Origin: a virus
IMG/VR virus record: IMGVR_UViG_3300005435_000028
Location: 1-43,068 of that record
Direction: 5' to 3' (one strand)
DNA: 43,068 bases
The notes under the pieces were generated by a model that made no database searches, was not told the origin of the DNA, and saw nothing but the letters and a program-made list of their open reading frames with translations. Below are positions 26,602 to 35,598 of this stretch, piece after piece (positions within the stretch are counted from its first letter, which is position 1; every line of letters begins with the position of its first letter). Made by a program: the position numbers and the translations under genes.

Positions 26602-29600
26602 TACGGATGCGCCTCCAGGGTGAACAGCGAACCAATGGCGAACAGGACAGTGCCGCTGGCGTCGGCGTAGTTCGTGATCGAAGTGATAGCCGCCGTGCTG
26701 TTCCAGACACCGTAGTTGACGCCTGAATACTGGTTGGTTTGAGGGAAGGAAGTTCCATCCGCCAACCCCCACTGCCAGATACAGGTCTTGACGTTGCTGT
26801 AGGCGTAATCATAGAACGTGTACTCAACTGGCGAGAAACTTCCAGCCGGTTGGGCGGGGCCAGCGTAGAACGGGCCTTGATAGAAACCTCCGGTGGTGTT
26901 GTCGTGTACGCCTGTGCCGGCGCTGCCGTTCACCATGCTGGTACGTTCCGTTTCATAGTGACCGCCGGTGGCGTCGCCGTTCACTGTCGTCAGGCCAGTC
27001 GAGTAGTTGTTGGCGCTGGTGTTGCGACCACTCACGAACTCTTTGAGATGCGTCCAACTCTGGGGTATGCCACTGAACGTTACGCTCGCGGCCGTCGCCG
27101 CCAATCTGTTGTATCCTATGCGGACAGGTACGGTGCCGGTGCCGTCTCCTTTCAAGACCAGGCTACCAGTCTCTGACTGGATGATGCCAGCAGACCCCAC
27201 AGGGAAGTTGTTGCTGCTCGGGTCGGCCGCGCCTCCGCTGTTGTAGGCCGTCATCGTCAGCGTCGTGGCCGACTGACTGGCCTGCTGCTTCGCCGCGCCA
27301 GTTGCCGGTTGCGTAGCGTTGGGCAGCGCGTAGTACCGGATGTTGTTGGGGTCATCAAGACCTCCAGTGCCAGGTATCGACGGAGTGGTGATCACCAGCT
27401 GCGCGCGCCGCGACAGCGTGATGGAAGCGTAGGGGCTGACCATTGTCTCGTGAATGTGAGACGCCTGGCTGTCGTACCAGGTGTAGGCCACCCAGTAGAC
27501 ACTCGATGCCGTTGTCCAGACCCAGGTGGAGTGGCTGGTCAGGTTGACCGCCGCGCCTCCGTTCGCCGGGAGACTGAAGAACCGCGTTCCATCGTACGTC
27601 AAGCCCCAAGCCGAGTTGCCTGCAACGTAGAATCCTTCATTCGCCGTCTCATTGACCGGCGTGGGTGTGGTGCCGTCAAAGGAGTAAACCTCTGCGGTGT
27701 ACACCTGAACGAGCAGTCGCCATGCGCCTAGGTCGAAACTCCCTGCCGCGCAGGACATGACCTGGTTGCCTGGGTTGACGCCTGTGTCCACAAGGCTACC
27801 AACAGTCGCCATACTCCCATCGTACTTCTGGTACTTCATGTTGGAGCCGCTCGCGCGGTCAACGATGATGACGTTGGTACCGTCCGAGCACATGATGGGC
27901 GTGTTCGGAGCCGCCAGCTGACTGATGCTGGCGTATGTGGTGTCAAGCGCGAGCGTGGACTGGACGTACCTCCGAACCTTCCACACGCGGGTGTCCGGGG
28001 TGTAGGTGACGAACGCTCTCATGTCGCCACAGGTGTACGGGCTTGCGCAGGCCGTCCGGCCGGACAAGCTCGAAACGCCGGACACAGTCTGGGTGTAGAA
28101 GCTCCCTGAGGAGTTTACGCCCCACTGGCCGTAGTTGGACTTGGTGCGCCAGAATCCAATGTAGAATCCCTGGCCAGACGAACAGCGATAGGACACGCTC
28201 AGCGTCTGGTCGGTCAGAGTTGTCCCAAGGCCGGTTCCGGCCGAGTTTGCCAGGAGGTTCCCGGACGTGTCCCACAGACAGAAGTAGAACGTGGACGTGC
28301 CGGAGTATGACGAGCAGCGAATCGTGATGCTCGTGATCGTGCCCGCGCCGGGAGCAGTGTAGTAGCTCGAAGTGGACACCTGGTTGTCTGTGTTTGGCCC
28401 AGAGTAGTCCCAGCTGTACGTCGCGGAGCCGGTTCCACCCCAAGATGACGGCGAGCCGGTGCCGCCGTCAATGCCCAGCACGTAGACGTACGAGCCAAGC
28501 CGACAGATGCCCAGAGGAGTCTGAAACCCATCAGCTGTGAGATCATGGGTACGGTTAACCGTCCTGTCGGAAGCCAGAAGCTCCAACAGGTAGTCGTGAG
28601 GTGATCCGCCATTCTGGGTGACTTGGAGGAACACCTTGGTGGCGCCACCGGAGCCTCCGGCCGCATCATAATCCAGGCCCACACGACTGTAGGTCGTGCT
28701 GGACTTGTCGTACGTCGCGTTGACGGGAAGCGAGACGCTGTTCCAAGTCTGGGCGATGGACGGAGCCTGCGCCGGATTCTGGAGACTGGAGTCCAGTTGT
28801 AGTGTGGAGCCCAACGCAATCTCGTTCTTGGTGCCCTGGAACACGCTGTTCCCGGAGACGATCAGCGACTGGGCCAGAACGTTTGCGTTGATGGTCACAG
28901 GGCTGACGCCATCCGTAGGAATGTTAACCACGAGGTTCCCGGAGCCGTCATAGGCTCGCAGCCCGTTACCGTCCATCTCCACGTGAGCCGTACCCGTACC
29001 GGCCTTGATCAAGCTGGCCAAAACGAGTGTAGATGTGAGCTTGTCGGCCGTGATCGCTCCGGCCGCGATCTGCGCTGCCGTGATCGCGTTCGCCGCAACC
29101 TTCGGAGTCGTGACCGCACCGTCCGTGATCTTTGTCGTGGTGATCGGAAGGATGCCCGCGTTGGTCGAGTTCAGCCAAACGGACATGCTGACGATAGGGT
29201 CGCCCACATAGATACGCTGCCAAGGAGTGATGTGGTCGATGTCCCAGGTGATCTGAACGTCCTGAACGGTGAATCCTTGGTTCACAAGGCCGAGATCGGC
29301 GTTGGTGATGTCAACTGTCTGGATGGGCCACAAGCCAGTGGCCTGTGTCAGGTAGCTGGAACTCGTCTTGTTTGTGCCCGACTGGTCTTTGCTGTAGCTG
29401 TGAGCGGCCTCACGGTACTTAGCGAACGCACCGAACGAGAAGTCATCGAACCACGACTGTCCGTTGGTGCCGGTGACGCCATCCCAGTAGCCGTACATCA
29501 GTTGAACGACCGCGTAGCGCGCATCCTGCGGCGCCACGACTGTCCCACTCCACTGCGTCCAAGCGTATGGGCCATCCGTGCCGCCTTGAATGAAGTCAGT

Positions 29601-30749
29601 GGTACGGATGTCCGAGAGGTTGACGGTGTCTTTGTACCAAAGGATCTTGTAGTGGTTCTGCTTGGAACCAGCCGCCGCCTTCGCCCAGACAGACGTGGTG
29701 TAACTCATTCCAGGGGCGACCACAAATGCCGGGTTGCCGCCGATGGTCGTCCAACCAGGGAGATAAGGTGAGGCCGCATTCCAACCACTCGCCGTTCGAG
29801 TCGTGGTGCACAGCAGCGACTTGGCGCCGCCGTGAAAGTTGACTGTGTCCAAACTGAATTCGGCCGGAGTGCCCAACGTCCAGTAGTTCTCCAGCGCCGT
29901 CAGCGTCGCGTCCTCAAAGCCAGGATCTTGTGACCAGTTGCGCAGAGGTTGGGAGCCGTCCGACAAGTCAAATGGCGCAACCGAAGCCACCGCCACGTTC
30001 GTGTTCGTGGCGGACATGGTGACGAACGTATGACCACCCTTCTCCGAGACGGACGTTTGCTGGATCTTGGCGACGGTGCCTGACCAGTTGAGCGCGAGGT
30101 TTGGGTCAATGACTGTAATCACGTCTCCAAGGTTCGGGATCACCGTTGGGTCGATCAGCTGGCAGTCGAACGTGTTGAACTTCAGCGTGGTGGACTGATA
30201 CTGGAGGTAGGCCGTCTGGTCAGTGATCTGGCCGTTGGTGGTCACCTGTACATCAAGCGCAGGCATACAGAACACGTCATCAAACCTCTGGGTGCTTGCC
30301 GTACCCTTGTCCACCTGGACGTAGAAGCTGATGAAGTATTTGCCAGCCGGAACCTTGTAGACTCCCTGCTGAAATTGCCAGCTGCCGACCGTGGCGCTGG
30401 TTGGGACGTTCGCGTACACCGGGGTGGCCTTGTTCGCGTCGTACGCCACGAGCGCGATCCAGCCTGCGCCGGTGCCGCTCTCCCGGTAAGACCAGCCACC
30501 GTATTGGATGATCTGGCCGGGAACGACAGGCAGGTACAGCTGCTGGGTGCCCGCCTGGTCACTGGTCGCCATAGCCGTCGCGTAGGCCGCGCCAGTACCT
30601 GAGGCCACCAGCCGCATGTACGTGCTGCCGCTTCGAGCGTTCGCCGCGTTGGTCGTGAAGGCTGCCGTGTCGTTCGCGTCACCCTGCAGCGACCACCACT
30701 GACTGAGCGTCTCGAAGTCGGTGTTTTGGAACTTCCCGAGTTGAGCCAA
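26601..30749 (-). CDS. Minor tail protein / tail fibre, 1382 residues
   Basis: The largest gene, directly after the tape measure. Residues 1-190 look like a carbohydrate-binding jelly roll (NTDFETLSQWW at the start, SGSTYMRLVASG). A base-plate-like strand region follows (about 195-260), then a second jelly-roll module (about 270-440, DPGFEDATLTALENYW). Around 525-565 is a collagen-like fibre repeat (KITDGAVTTPKVAANAIT, AAGAITADKL), and the C-terminal 700 residues are strand-rich and Gly/Ser/Thr-rich. It probably forms the tail tip and binds host glycans. A single giant gene appears to replace separate distal tail and fibre genes. TTG start with GGAGAAGCG upstream. Confidence 0.8.
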   Translation of the reverse strand: MAQLGKFQNTDFETLSQWWSLQGDANDTAAFTTNAANARSGSTYMRLVASGTGAAYATAMATSDQAGTQQLYLPVVPGQIIQYGGWSYRESGTGAGWIALVAYDANKATPVYANVPTSATVGSWQFQQGVYKVPAGKYFISFYVQVDKGTASTQRFDDVFCMPALDVQVTTNGQITDQTAYLQYQSTTLKFNTFDCQLIDPTVIPNLGDVITVIDPNLALNWSGTVAKIQQTSVSEKGGHTFVTMSATNTNVAVASVAPFDLSDGSQPLRNWSQDPGFEDATLTALENYWTLGTPAEFSLDTVNFHGGAKSLLCTTTRTASGWNAASPYLPGWTTIGGNPAFVVAPGMSYTTSVWAKAAAGSKQNHYKILWYKDTVNLSDIRTTDFIQGGTDGPYAWTQWSGTVVAPQDARYAVVQLMYGYWDGVTGTNGQSWFDDFSFGAFAKYREAAHSYSKDQSGTNKTSSSYLTQATGLWPIQTVDITNADLGLVNQGFTVQDVQITWDIDHITPWQRIYVGDPIVSMSVWLNSTNAGILPITTTKITDGAVTTPKVAANAITAAQIAAGAITADKLTSTLVLASLIKAGTGTAHVEMDGNGLRAYDGSGNLVVNIPTDGVSPVTINANVLAQSLIVSGNSVFQGTKNEIALGSTLQLDSSLQNPAQAPSIAQTWNSVSLPVNATYDKSSTTYSRVGLDYDAAGGSGGATKVFLQVTQNGGSPHDYLLELLASDRTVNRTHDLTADGFQTPLGICRLGSYVYVLGIDGGTGSPSSWGGTGSATYSWDYSGPNTDNQVSTSSYYTAPGAGTITSITIRCSSYSGTSTFYFCLWDTSGNLLANSAGTGLGTTLTDQTLSVSYRCSSGQGFYIGFWRTKSNYGQWGVNSSGSFYTQTVSGVSSLSGRTACASPYTCGDMRAFVTYTPDTRVWKVRRYVQSTLALDTTYASISQLAAPNTPIMCSDGTNVIIVDRASGSNMKYQKYDGSMATVGSLVDTGVNPGNQVMSCAAGSFDLGAWRLLVQVYTAEVYSFDGTTPTPVNETANEGFYVAGNSAWGLTYDGTRFFSLPANGGAAVNLTSHSTWVWTTASSVYWVAYTWYDSQASHIHETMVSPYASITLSRRAQLVITTPSIPGTGGLDDPNNIRYYALPNATQPATGAAKQQASQSATTLTMTAYNSGGAADPSSNNFPVGSAGIIQSETGSLVLKGDGTGTVPVRIGYNRLAATAASVTFSGIPQSWTHLKEFVSGRNTSANNYSTGLTTVNGDATGGHYETERTSMVNGSAGTGVHDNTTGGFYQGPFYAGPAQPAGSFSPVEYTFYDYAYSNVKTCIWQWGLADGTSFPQTNQYSGVNYGVWNSTAAITSITNYADASGTVLFAIGSLFTLEAHP

Positions 30750-30758
30750 CGCTTCTCC

Positions 30759-32726
30759 TTACAGCGCGGTTGAGAACGCCAACCGCTGTGCGATCTTGTT
30801 CGTGAGGATGTCCAAGCTGGGGCCGTCGATGAACGCGCCCTGGTCAACGTGGACGTGGATCTCTGTGACGCCGGAGCCTCCGCCACCGCCGAACAGCTGT
30901 TCAGTCGGGATGATGGAGCCGGAGACGGCCGAAGTGAACAACTCCGGGCCGTGCTCACCCACGAGGTACGTGGTTCCAGCGGCCGTGTAGCCACCGGAAG
31001 CGTGCCCGCCTCCGAAGATGCCGCCAAGGTTCCCGATCTGGCCGATGCCGTTGATGATCCCACCGATGGAGTTCATCAGGTCGTGAGCCTGCGTCCCGAG
31101 CCAGCTGAAGAAGTCTCCAATTTTCTGGAGGATGGGCGGCAGGACGTTCTGAAGCCAAGCTCCGAATGGCTTGAGGACATCGTTCCACAAGCCGTTCACG
31201 ATGTCGCGGAACCACCCCACGTTCTTGTAGGCCCAGATCACGCCGACAACCAGCGCGCCGATAGCCACTATCACGATGCCGATGGGGTTGGCGTCCATGG
31301 CTGCGTCGAACAGAAGCTGGACAGCCGTCCAAAGCTCCGTCGCGCTCCGAGCCTCCGCGAGTAGGCCGATGTACGGGCCAATCATCGCCCATATGCTCAG
31401 TCCGGCCGAGATGGCCAGTTGGGCGTTGAGGATGACTTGCTGCGCCGCCCACGCCGCGACGAATGGCGCGAGGAGCGGCCAATGGTCGAACGCCCACTTG
31501 ATGAACGGTTCGACTGACTGGAACTTCTTGTACAGATCCTCGACGGCCGGGATCAGTTTGTTAAGCATGTTCGTGGCCCAGTCCGCAACCACAGGCACCA
31601 GAGGGGTGACTAGGCCAAGGAACTGCGACACGTACGGCAGCAGGACGGTTCCGAGCTTGATGCCCGCAACCGACAGGGACGCCTGAAGCTGGTCCATCTT
31701 GAAGCTGACGTTCGCCGTGGTAGCAGCCCAAGCGTCACCGAAGCTGGTCCCCCCCTTGCCAACATCAATCTCCTTCTGCTTCAACCGATCCATCTGCTGG
31801 AGGAGAAGCTGGATGGTGGCGCCGGATTTGCCGCCTCCGAACGCCTTGGAGATGATGTCGGCCTGCTCCGTCGCCGTCAGGCCAGACTTCTTCAGATGAT
31901 CCTGCAAGTCTTCCAGAGCCTTGACCAGGCCACCTGAGCGCATGTCGTTGCCCAGTTCGTCTGTGGTGATGCCGATCTTCGCCAGATCCTTCGCCGCCGC
32001 GCCGGACTGAACCGCGAGGAGCGCGAAGGACATGCGGAGTTTGGTACCGGCCTCCGCGCCTCTGATGTTGTTGTCGCCCAGGACAGCCAGCGCCGCGCCG
32101 ACATCCTTCAGGCTGAGCCCGAACGTCTTGGCGGTGGCGATGATGCCGGTACCCATGGCGTCAGCCAAGTCCTGCATCTTCATGTCGCCAGCGCCGACTA
32201 TGGCGTTGAGTTCACCCATCGCCATACTCATGTTCTTGGCCTCAGGCATACCCGCGACCAGGACAGCGTCCAAAGCGTTCGTGACGTCCACGAGGTTCGC
32301 CTGGCCTACCTTTGCGCCTTCGGCCGCGATCTGGAGCGCCTGCAACGCCTCGGCAGCCGGAATCCCGGTGGAGGCAATGTGGTACATCGCGTCCGCCAGA
32401 ACGTCCGGGGCCGTCGCTGTAGGCCCAGCCAAAGCCAAAACGGCCTTGGTCATCAAAGCCACTTCACTGGCGCTGCGTCCGGCCTGCGTTTGTATCAACG
32501 TCATCTTGGCCTGGAACTCAGCGGCAGACTCAGCAGCCTTGGACAGACCAAGGCCGATTCCGACAGCTGCGCCGATTACGAGCGCACCGCCAGCGACGGC
32601 CGCTGCGCCCATGAACGAAAATCCGTTGCTGGCTTCCGCCGTCGCTGCGTGTACTTTGCCCATGCCAGCCTTGAACTCAGTCAGGTTGGCACCGACTCTC
32701 ACATACAGGTCAGACAGAATCCCCAC
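30759..32726 (-). CDS. Tape measure protein
   Basis: A 655-residue tape measure. N-terminal helices (ILSDLYVRVGANLTEFKAGM) lead to a hydrophobic GAAAVAGGALVIGAAVGIGL, then a TP901-type core (GVQ-like region with GIPAAEALQALQIAAEGAKV, DVTNALDAVLVAGM), membrane-like segments near residues 475-505 (NPIGIVIVAIGALVVGVIWA) and a C-terminal GHASGGYTAAGTTYLVGEHG motif typical of siphovirus tape measures. It sets tail length; 655 residues suggests a tail of roughly 100 nm. GTG start with GGAGG upstream, right after the chaperone extension. Confidence 0.9.
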   Translation of the reverse strand: MGILSDLYVRVGANLTEFKAGMGKVHAATAEASNGFSFMGAAAVAGGALVIGAAVGIGLGLSKAAESAAEFQAKMTLIQTQAGRSASEVALMTKAVLALAGPTATAPDVLADAMYHIASTGIPAAEALQALQIAAEGAKVGQANLVDVTNALDAVLVAGMPEAKNMSMAMGELNAIVGAGDMKMQDLADAMGTGIIATAKTFGLSLKDVGAALAVLGDNNIRGAEAGTKLRMSFALLAVQSGAAAKDLAKIGITTDELGNDMRSGGLVKALEDLQDHLKKSGLTATEQADIISKAFGGGKSGATIQLLLQQMDRLKQKEIDVGKGGTSFGDAWAATTANVSFKMDQLQASLSVAGIKLGTVLLPYVSQFLGLVTPLVPVVADWATNMLNKLIPAVEDLYKKFQSVEPFIKWAFDHWPLLAPFVAAWAAQQVILNAQLAISAGLSIWAMIGPYIGLLAEARSATELWTAVQLLFDAAMDANPIGIVIVAIGALVVGVIWAYKNVGWFRDIVNGLWNDVLKPFGAWLQNVLPPILQKIGDFFSWLGTQAHDLMNSIGGIINGIGQIGNLGGIFGGGHASGGYTAAGTTYLVGEHGPELFTSAVSGSIIPTEQLFGGGGGSGVTEIHVHVDQGAFIDGPSLDILTNKIAQRLAFSTAL

Positions 32727-32728
32727 GC

Positions 32729-32908
32729 TTATCCTCCATTCTTGGCGGCCTCATAAGCCGCCTTCTTCTCCTCAGCTTCGAGCATCAAGTGAGCCCTCCA
32801 CTGCGTCAACTCCCACGCCCCGGTCGTGGCCAGAAGCTCACCCACGTTACGCCCAGTGCGCTCCGCTATGATGAAGTTCAGCCGTTCTCCGGGGTTGTCG
32901 ATAAATCC
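32729..32908 (-). CDS. Tail assembly chaperone, -1 frame extension
   Basis: In the -1 frame over and beyond the end of the chaperone gene lies GFIDNPGERLNFIIAERTGR, ending in GAWELTQWRAHLMLEAEEK and AAYEAAKNGG. The WELTxWxAxLxLE pattern and its location before the tape measure are those of the GT-type product made by ribosomal frameshifting in siphoviruses. It has no ribosome site or start codon of its own at its beginning. No perfect X XXY YYZ heptamer is present; candidates are GGATTTA and AACCCCG in the overlap. Confidence 0.75.
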   Translation of the reverse strand, partial: GFIDNPGERLNFIIAERTGRNVGELLATTGAWELTQWRAHLMLEAEEKKAAYEAAKNGG

Positions 32909-33255
32909 TGCTTCGCCCTCGCCACATCCTTCTCGGACAGGCCGGACTGCTTCATGGCGATCTCCACGATGGGCTTGAGCGTGGTCATTCCAAGCTCTTC
33001 AAGCACCGCGCGGTCGGCCGCTGAGAAGATGTTGGCCTTGTCGTCGTCAGTGTCGTGGATCACCATCTGGAGGAGCATCCCGAGCGTGTTGGGCTTCTTG
33101 TCTCGCACCGCCTGCTCGAATGACTGCGACTCCGCGCCGGTCAGTTCCCGGACGAGTACCTTGACCGGGCCATCGGGCCCAGGCATCTCTGCTTCCTCCT
33201 CGGCCAGCTTACCGACCATCTGAAGGATCGCCTGACGCTTGTTCTCTGCGGACAT
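32878..33255 (-). CDS. Tail assembly chaperone
   Basis: A 125-residue acidic helical protein (MSAENKRQAILQMVGKLAEE, LVRELTGAESQSFEQAV, VIHDTDDDKANIFSAADRAV), the G-type chaperone that wraps the tape measure during tail assembly. The RELTGAE and ADRAVLEELG segments match the pattern of actinophage chaperones. ATG follows AGGAGGCAAAC at the end of a 99-nt leader that is duplicated before the scaffold gene. Confidence 0.85.
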   Translation of the reverse strand: MSAENKRQAILQMVGKLAEEEAEMPGPDGPVKVLVRELTGAESQSFEQAVRDKKPNTLGMLLQMVIHDTDDDKANIFSAADRAVLEELGMTTLKPIVEIAMKQSGLSEKDVARAKQDLSTTPENG

Positions 33256-33354
33256 GTTTGCCTCCTGGGCGAATTGACCGGGCCAGCCGGTCTGTTGGGT
33301 GTTGGGCGTTTCAACCGTTTACGCCCAGCCTGAGCTTGTTCAGCCCAGGTTCTT
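33256..33354 (-). repeat. Duplicated structural-gene leader, copy 1
   Basis: The about 99 nt before the chaperone ATG match, by hand alignment, about 80 percent of the leader before the scaffold gene (38171-38270). Both carry CTGAACAAGCTCAG, TGAAACG, CACCCA, the hairpin ACCGG-CTGGC-CCGGT and GCCCAGGAGGCA just before ATG. This copy adds a TGGGCGT/ACGCCCA stem. Confidence 0.75.
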
Positions 33355-34027
33355 AGTTGGACAGGAACCAGACGGAGTTTGTCGCGCCGGACGGAGCGTG
33401 AACTTGGAAGTTCAGCGTGTTGTCGATGATGCCCGCGACGGCTGCCTTCAGCTGTTCATCTTTCAGGAAGGCCAGGCACTCGTACCGTGGCCCTGCCGGT
33501 TGCCCGGCCGCGTTGACGTACAGCGCGAGGATCAGAAGGTTGCCCATGGTCGCGCGGAGGGTGTCGTCCACCCAGAACTTCTTGACGGACACCGAAGCAT
33601 CCTGCAAGGTGGTCTTGTATGTCTTGGCGAGCGCGCCGAACTCGGTGATGTCGGCCATCGCAACGCTCGGGGTCAGCGTCCACTCGTTGCTCCCAGCCAT
33701 GTGGGCATATGGGAGGTAGTTGCCGCTGTGGAACCGGAACTGCGCGGCCGGAGCCGCCTGCTGTGACGCGTTGAACCGGATGAATCCGGCCTCCACGTGG
33801 TCTGGCGTCACCGGGTTCCAAGTCGTGCCAGAGTCCAGGGAGATCGTGAACGTGTTGACGGCCGTTGGGTCGAAGTATCGCTTGACCGCGTTCGTGACCG
33901 CGTAGCACGTCCTGACCAGCTGGCCGGGAACGTTGGCCGAGATGTCGGACATGGCCTCGTCAGTCACGGCGACGCCGGGTGTAGACGTGACGAACACGTC
34001 TGCGTGTAGACCTTGAAGTGCTGCCAC
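33353..34027 (-). CDS. Major tail tube protein, larger paralogue
   Basis: A 224-residue beta-rich protein. Its second half (NEWTLTPSVAMADITEFGAL, KTTLQDASVSVKKFW, FLKDEQLKAAVAGIIDNTLN) is clearly related to the neighbouring gene at 34040-34429, while the first half is an added domain of about 115 residues (ISLDSGTTWNPVTPDHVEAG). Tail-tube proteins of siphoviruses have this size and position before the chaperones. GTG start with GGAGGCGAC. Confidence 0.7.
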   Translation of the reverse strand: MAALQGLHADVFVTSTPGVAVTDEAMSDISANVPGQLVRTCYAVTNAVKRYFDPTAVNTFTISLDSGTTWNPVTPDHVEAGFIRFNASQQAAPAAQFRFHSGNYLPYAHMAGSNEWTLTPSVAMADITEFGALAKTYKTTLQDASVSVKKFWVDDTLRATMGNLLILALYVNAAGQPAGPRYECLAFLKDEQLKAAVAGIIDNTLNFQVHAPSGATNSVWFLSN

Positions 34028-34039
34028 GTCGCCTCCTTA

Positions 34040-34429
34040 TTACGAGTAGGCCGGGGAGCCGTTCGCCTGAAGGTTGATCGTGATGTCAACCAGGCCGGAC
34101 ACCGCTGCTTTGATCTGAAGATCCTTGATGAGCGCCGCCACAGTGTACCCATGGTTGCCCACAGCGTCCGTTTCCATGTAGATGGTGACTGAGGTTCCCG
34201 CGAGGAACGCCGTCCAGAGCGCGGCCTGACCGGTCGCGTCGGTCTGGTCGTGACGACCTTTCAGCGCGATGGTGCCATCCTGGAGGCCAGCCAAGAAGTT
34301 CTTGGCCGCGTCTCCAAACTTGGTCTTTTCGTGGAGCGCGATGGAAGGAGTGAACGTCCACTCGTCCATCTCCGCGATGGTGCTGGCGCCGTTCTTGACG
34401 GCCGCGTTCTTGCCTGCAAGTGCTGTCAT
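34040..34429 (-). CDS. Tail tube-like protein, smaller paralogue
   Basis: A 129-residue protein sharing EWTFTPSIAL..KTKFG, LQDGTIALKGRHD and LIKDLQIKAAVSGLVDITIN with its larger neighbour. It is a single tube-like domain. One of the two probably builds the tube; the other may cap it, form a minor ring or be a decoration. ATG follows AGGAGAG. Confidence 0.7.
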   Translation of the reverse strand: MTALAGKNAAVKNGASTIAEMDEWTFTPSIALHEKTKFGDAAKNFLAGLQDGTIALKGRHDQTDATGQAALWTAFLAGTSVTIYMETDAVGNHGYTVAALIKDLQIKAAVSGLVDITINLQANGSPAYS

Positions 34430-34448
34430 CTGTGTATCTCTCCTGCCT

Positions 34449-34880
34449 TTACTGTTGGCCTACGTGGATTTGGAACTTCGCCACGATGTGGCGTGTACCG
34501 TCCGGGTCGCGGATCTCGCGGCCGAACGTGTAGAGGGTCATGTAGACGTTCCACCCTGCGGTGTTCGCCTTAACGTTCGCCACGCCTATGTCGATGTCCT
34601 GCACCAGGTAGTTCAGGAGGTTCTGCGCTTCCTGCCAACCCTTGGCCTGGCTGTAGATGTGGATGGTCTGCTCGCAGATCCGGCCTTGGCCGTTCGAGCC
34701 CATCACGTTCTCGGGAGTCTCGTTGATCTCCCCCAGCTGGATGTATGGGAAGTTCCCATAGTTGTCGGGAACTTCATCGAACAGGTTGTTGTTGACCGCC
34801 GCCATGAGCGTTGCGTCCGCTTCGAGCGTGGTGAAGATGCCTTTCTGAACGTTGGACATGGCGCTGTACTGGTTGCTCAC
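34449..34880 (-). CDS. Tail terminator/completion protein
   Basis: A 143-residue alpha/beta protein (MSNVQKGIFTTLEADATLMA, FPYIQLGEINETPENVMG, ICEQTIHIYSQAKGWQEAQN) with the helix-strand order of the tail-terminator (gpU/gp17-like, DUF3168) proteins that close the tail tube at the neck. Gene order (connector, HK97 gp10-like, terminator, tube) is canonical. GTG overlaps the upstream stop (GTGA). Confidence 0.75.
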   Translation of the reverse strand: MSNQYSAMSNVQKGIFTTLEADATLMAAVNNNLFDEVPDNYGNFPYIQLGEINETPENVMGSNGQGRICEQTIHIYSQAKGWQEAQNLLNYLVQDIDIGVANVKANTAGWNVYMTLYTFGREIRDPDGTRHIVAKFQIHVGQQ

Positions 34881-35224
34881 AGGGCTGTAACCTCCTCAAC
34901 GGCCTTGACGACATCGTCTCTGAAGCTCCGCGCCTCCTCACGAGCCGCTGGCCCCAGGGAAGGTTCCGCCGCCATCTTGCGTGTGCCTAGTTCGACGTAT
35001 GGGAAGTACGGTGCCGTGTTGCTCACCTGCCGCTCCGTCCCGGAGCCTTCCACTGTGAAGTCTCCAGCCATCGTGCCGGTGAGTTTTGGAGCGTTCGCGC
35101 TCGCGCGGTCGGCAACGCGGTTGGCGCCTTCATCGGACACCTGGTCCATTCGTGCTTCCATTGCGCCTGCCACTTCCAACGAACGGTCGAACACTACAAC
35201 CGTTGTTACGCTGAAGCCACTCAC
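34877..35224 (-). CDS. HK97 gp10-like head-tail protein
   Basis: A 115-residue protein: VTTVVVFDRSLEVAGAMEAR, a helical region and APYFPYVELGTRKMAAEPSL, the latter the characteristic Y..xVExGTR.xAxPxL stretch of HK97 gp10-type neck proteins. Joins head and tail. GTG at 35224 overlaps the upstream TGA; the in-frame TTG at 35242 is rejected because the GTG fits the overlap rule. Confidence 0.8.
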   Translation of the reverse strand: MSGFSVTTVVVFDRSLEVAGAMEARMDQVSDEGANRVADRASANAPKLTGTMAGDFTVEGSGTERQVSNTAPYFPYVELGTRKMAAEPSLGPAAREEARSFRDDVVKAVEEVTAL

Positions 35225-35598
35225 CCTCGGATCTCCTCGCAAATCAGCAACGGGTTGCCACCCATGTGGTCTACGTTGTGGATGCGGAGGTAGATGCCGT
35301 TCCAGATCGCGCGGCAGCCTGGTACCAGACCAGGAACGTCCATCCGCAAGTACATGTGGTGGGTGACGTGCTCTCCGAGCGCGCCCAGCTGCATCTCCTG
35401 GCCTCCCAGGTTCCGCTTCCGGCCTTTGTCGTCCACGACGATGGCTGGGATGTTGACGCCGTTCGTCAGGTTCGACCAGCTATCTAGGAAGCCACCCTGG
35501 CCATCCGCTGTCGTACTGTTCACCTGGATCGTGATCAACTCGGTGAACAACGCGTACGGGATCGGCAGACGCCGGATGATTCCTCGTGGGAGGGGCAT
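35221..35598 (-). CDS. Head-tail stopper protein
   Basis: A 125-residue beta-barrel-like protein (ITIQVNSTTADGQGGFLDSW, NIPAIVVDDKGRKRNLGGQE, YLRMDVPGLVPGCR) with the layout of SPP1 gp16/Phage_H_T_join stopper proteins. ATG 35598 overlaps the upstream TAA (TAATG); the six residues upstream of it are excluded. Confidence 0.7.
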   Translation of the reverse strand: MPLPRGIIRRLPIPYALFTELITIQVNSTTADGQGGFLDSWSNLTNGVNIPAIVVDDKGRKRNLGGQEMQLGALGEHVTHHMYLRMDVPGLVPGCRAIWNGIYLRIHNVDHMGGNPLLICEEIRG

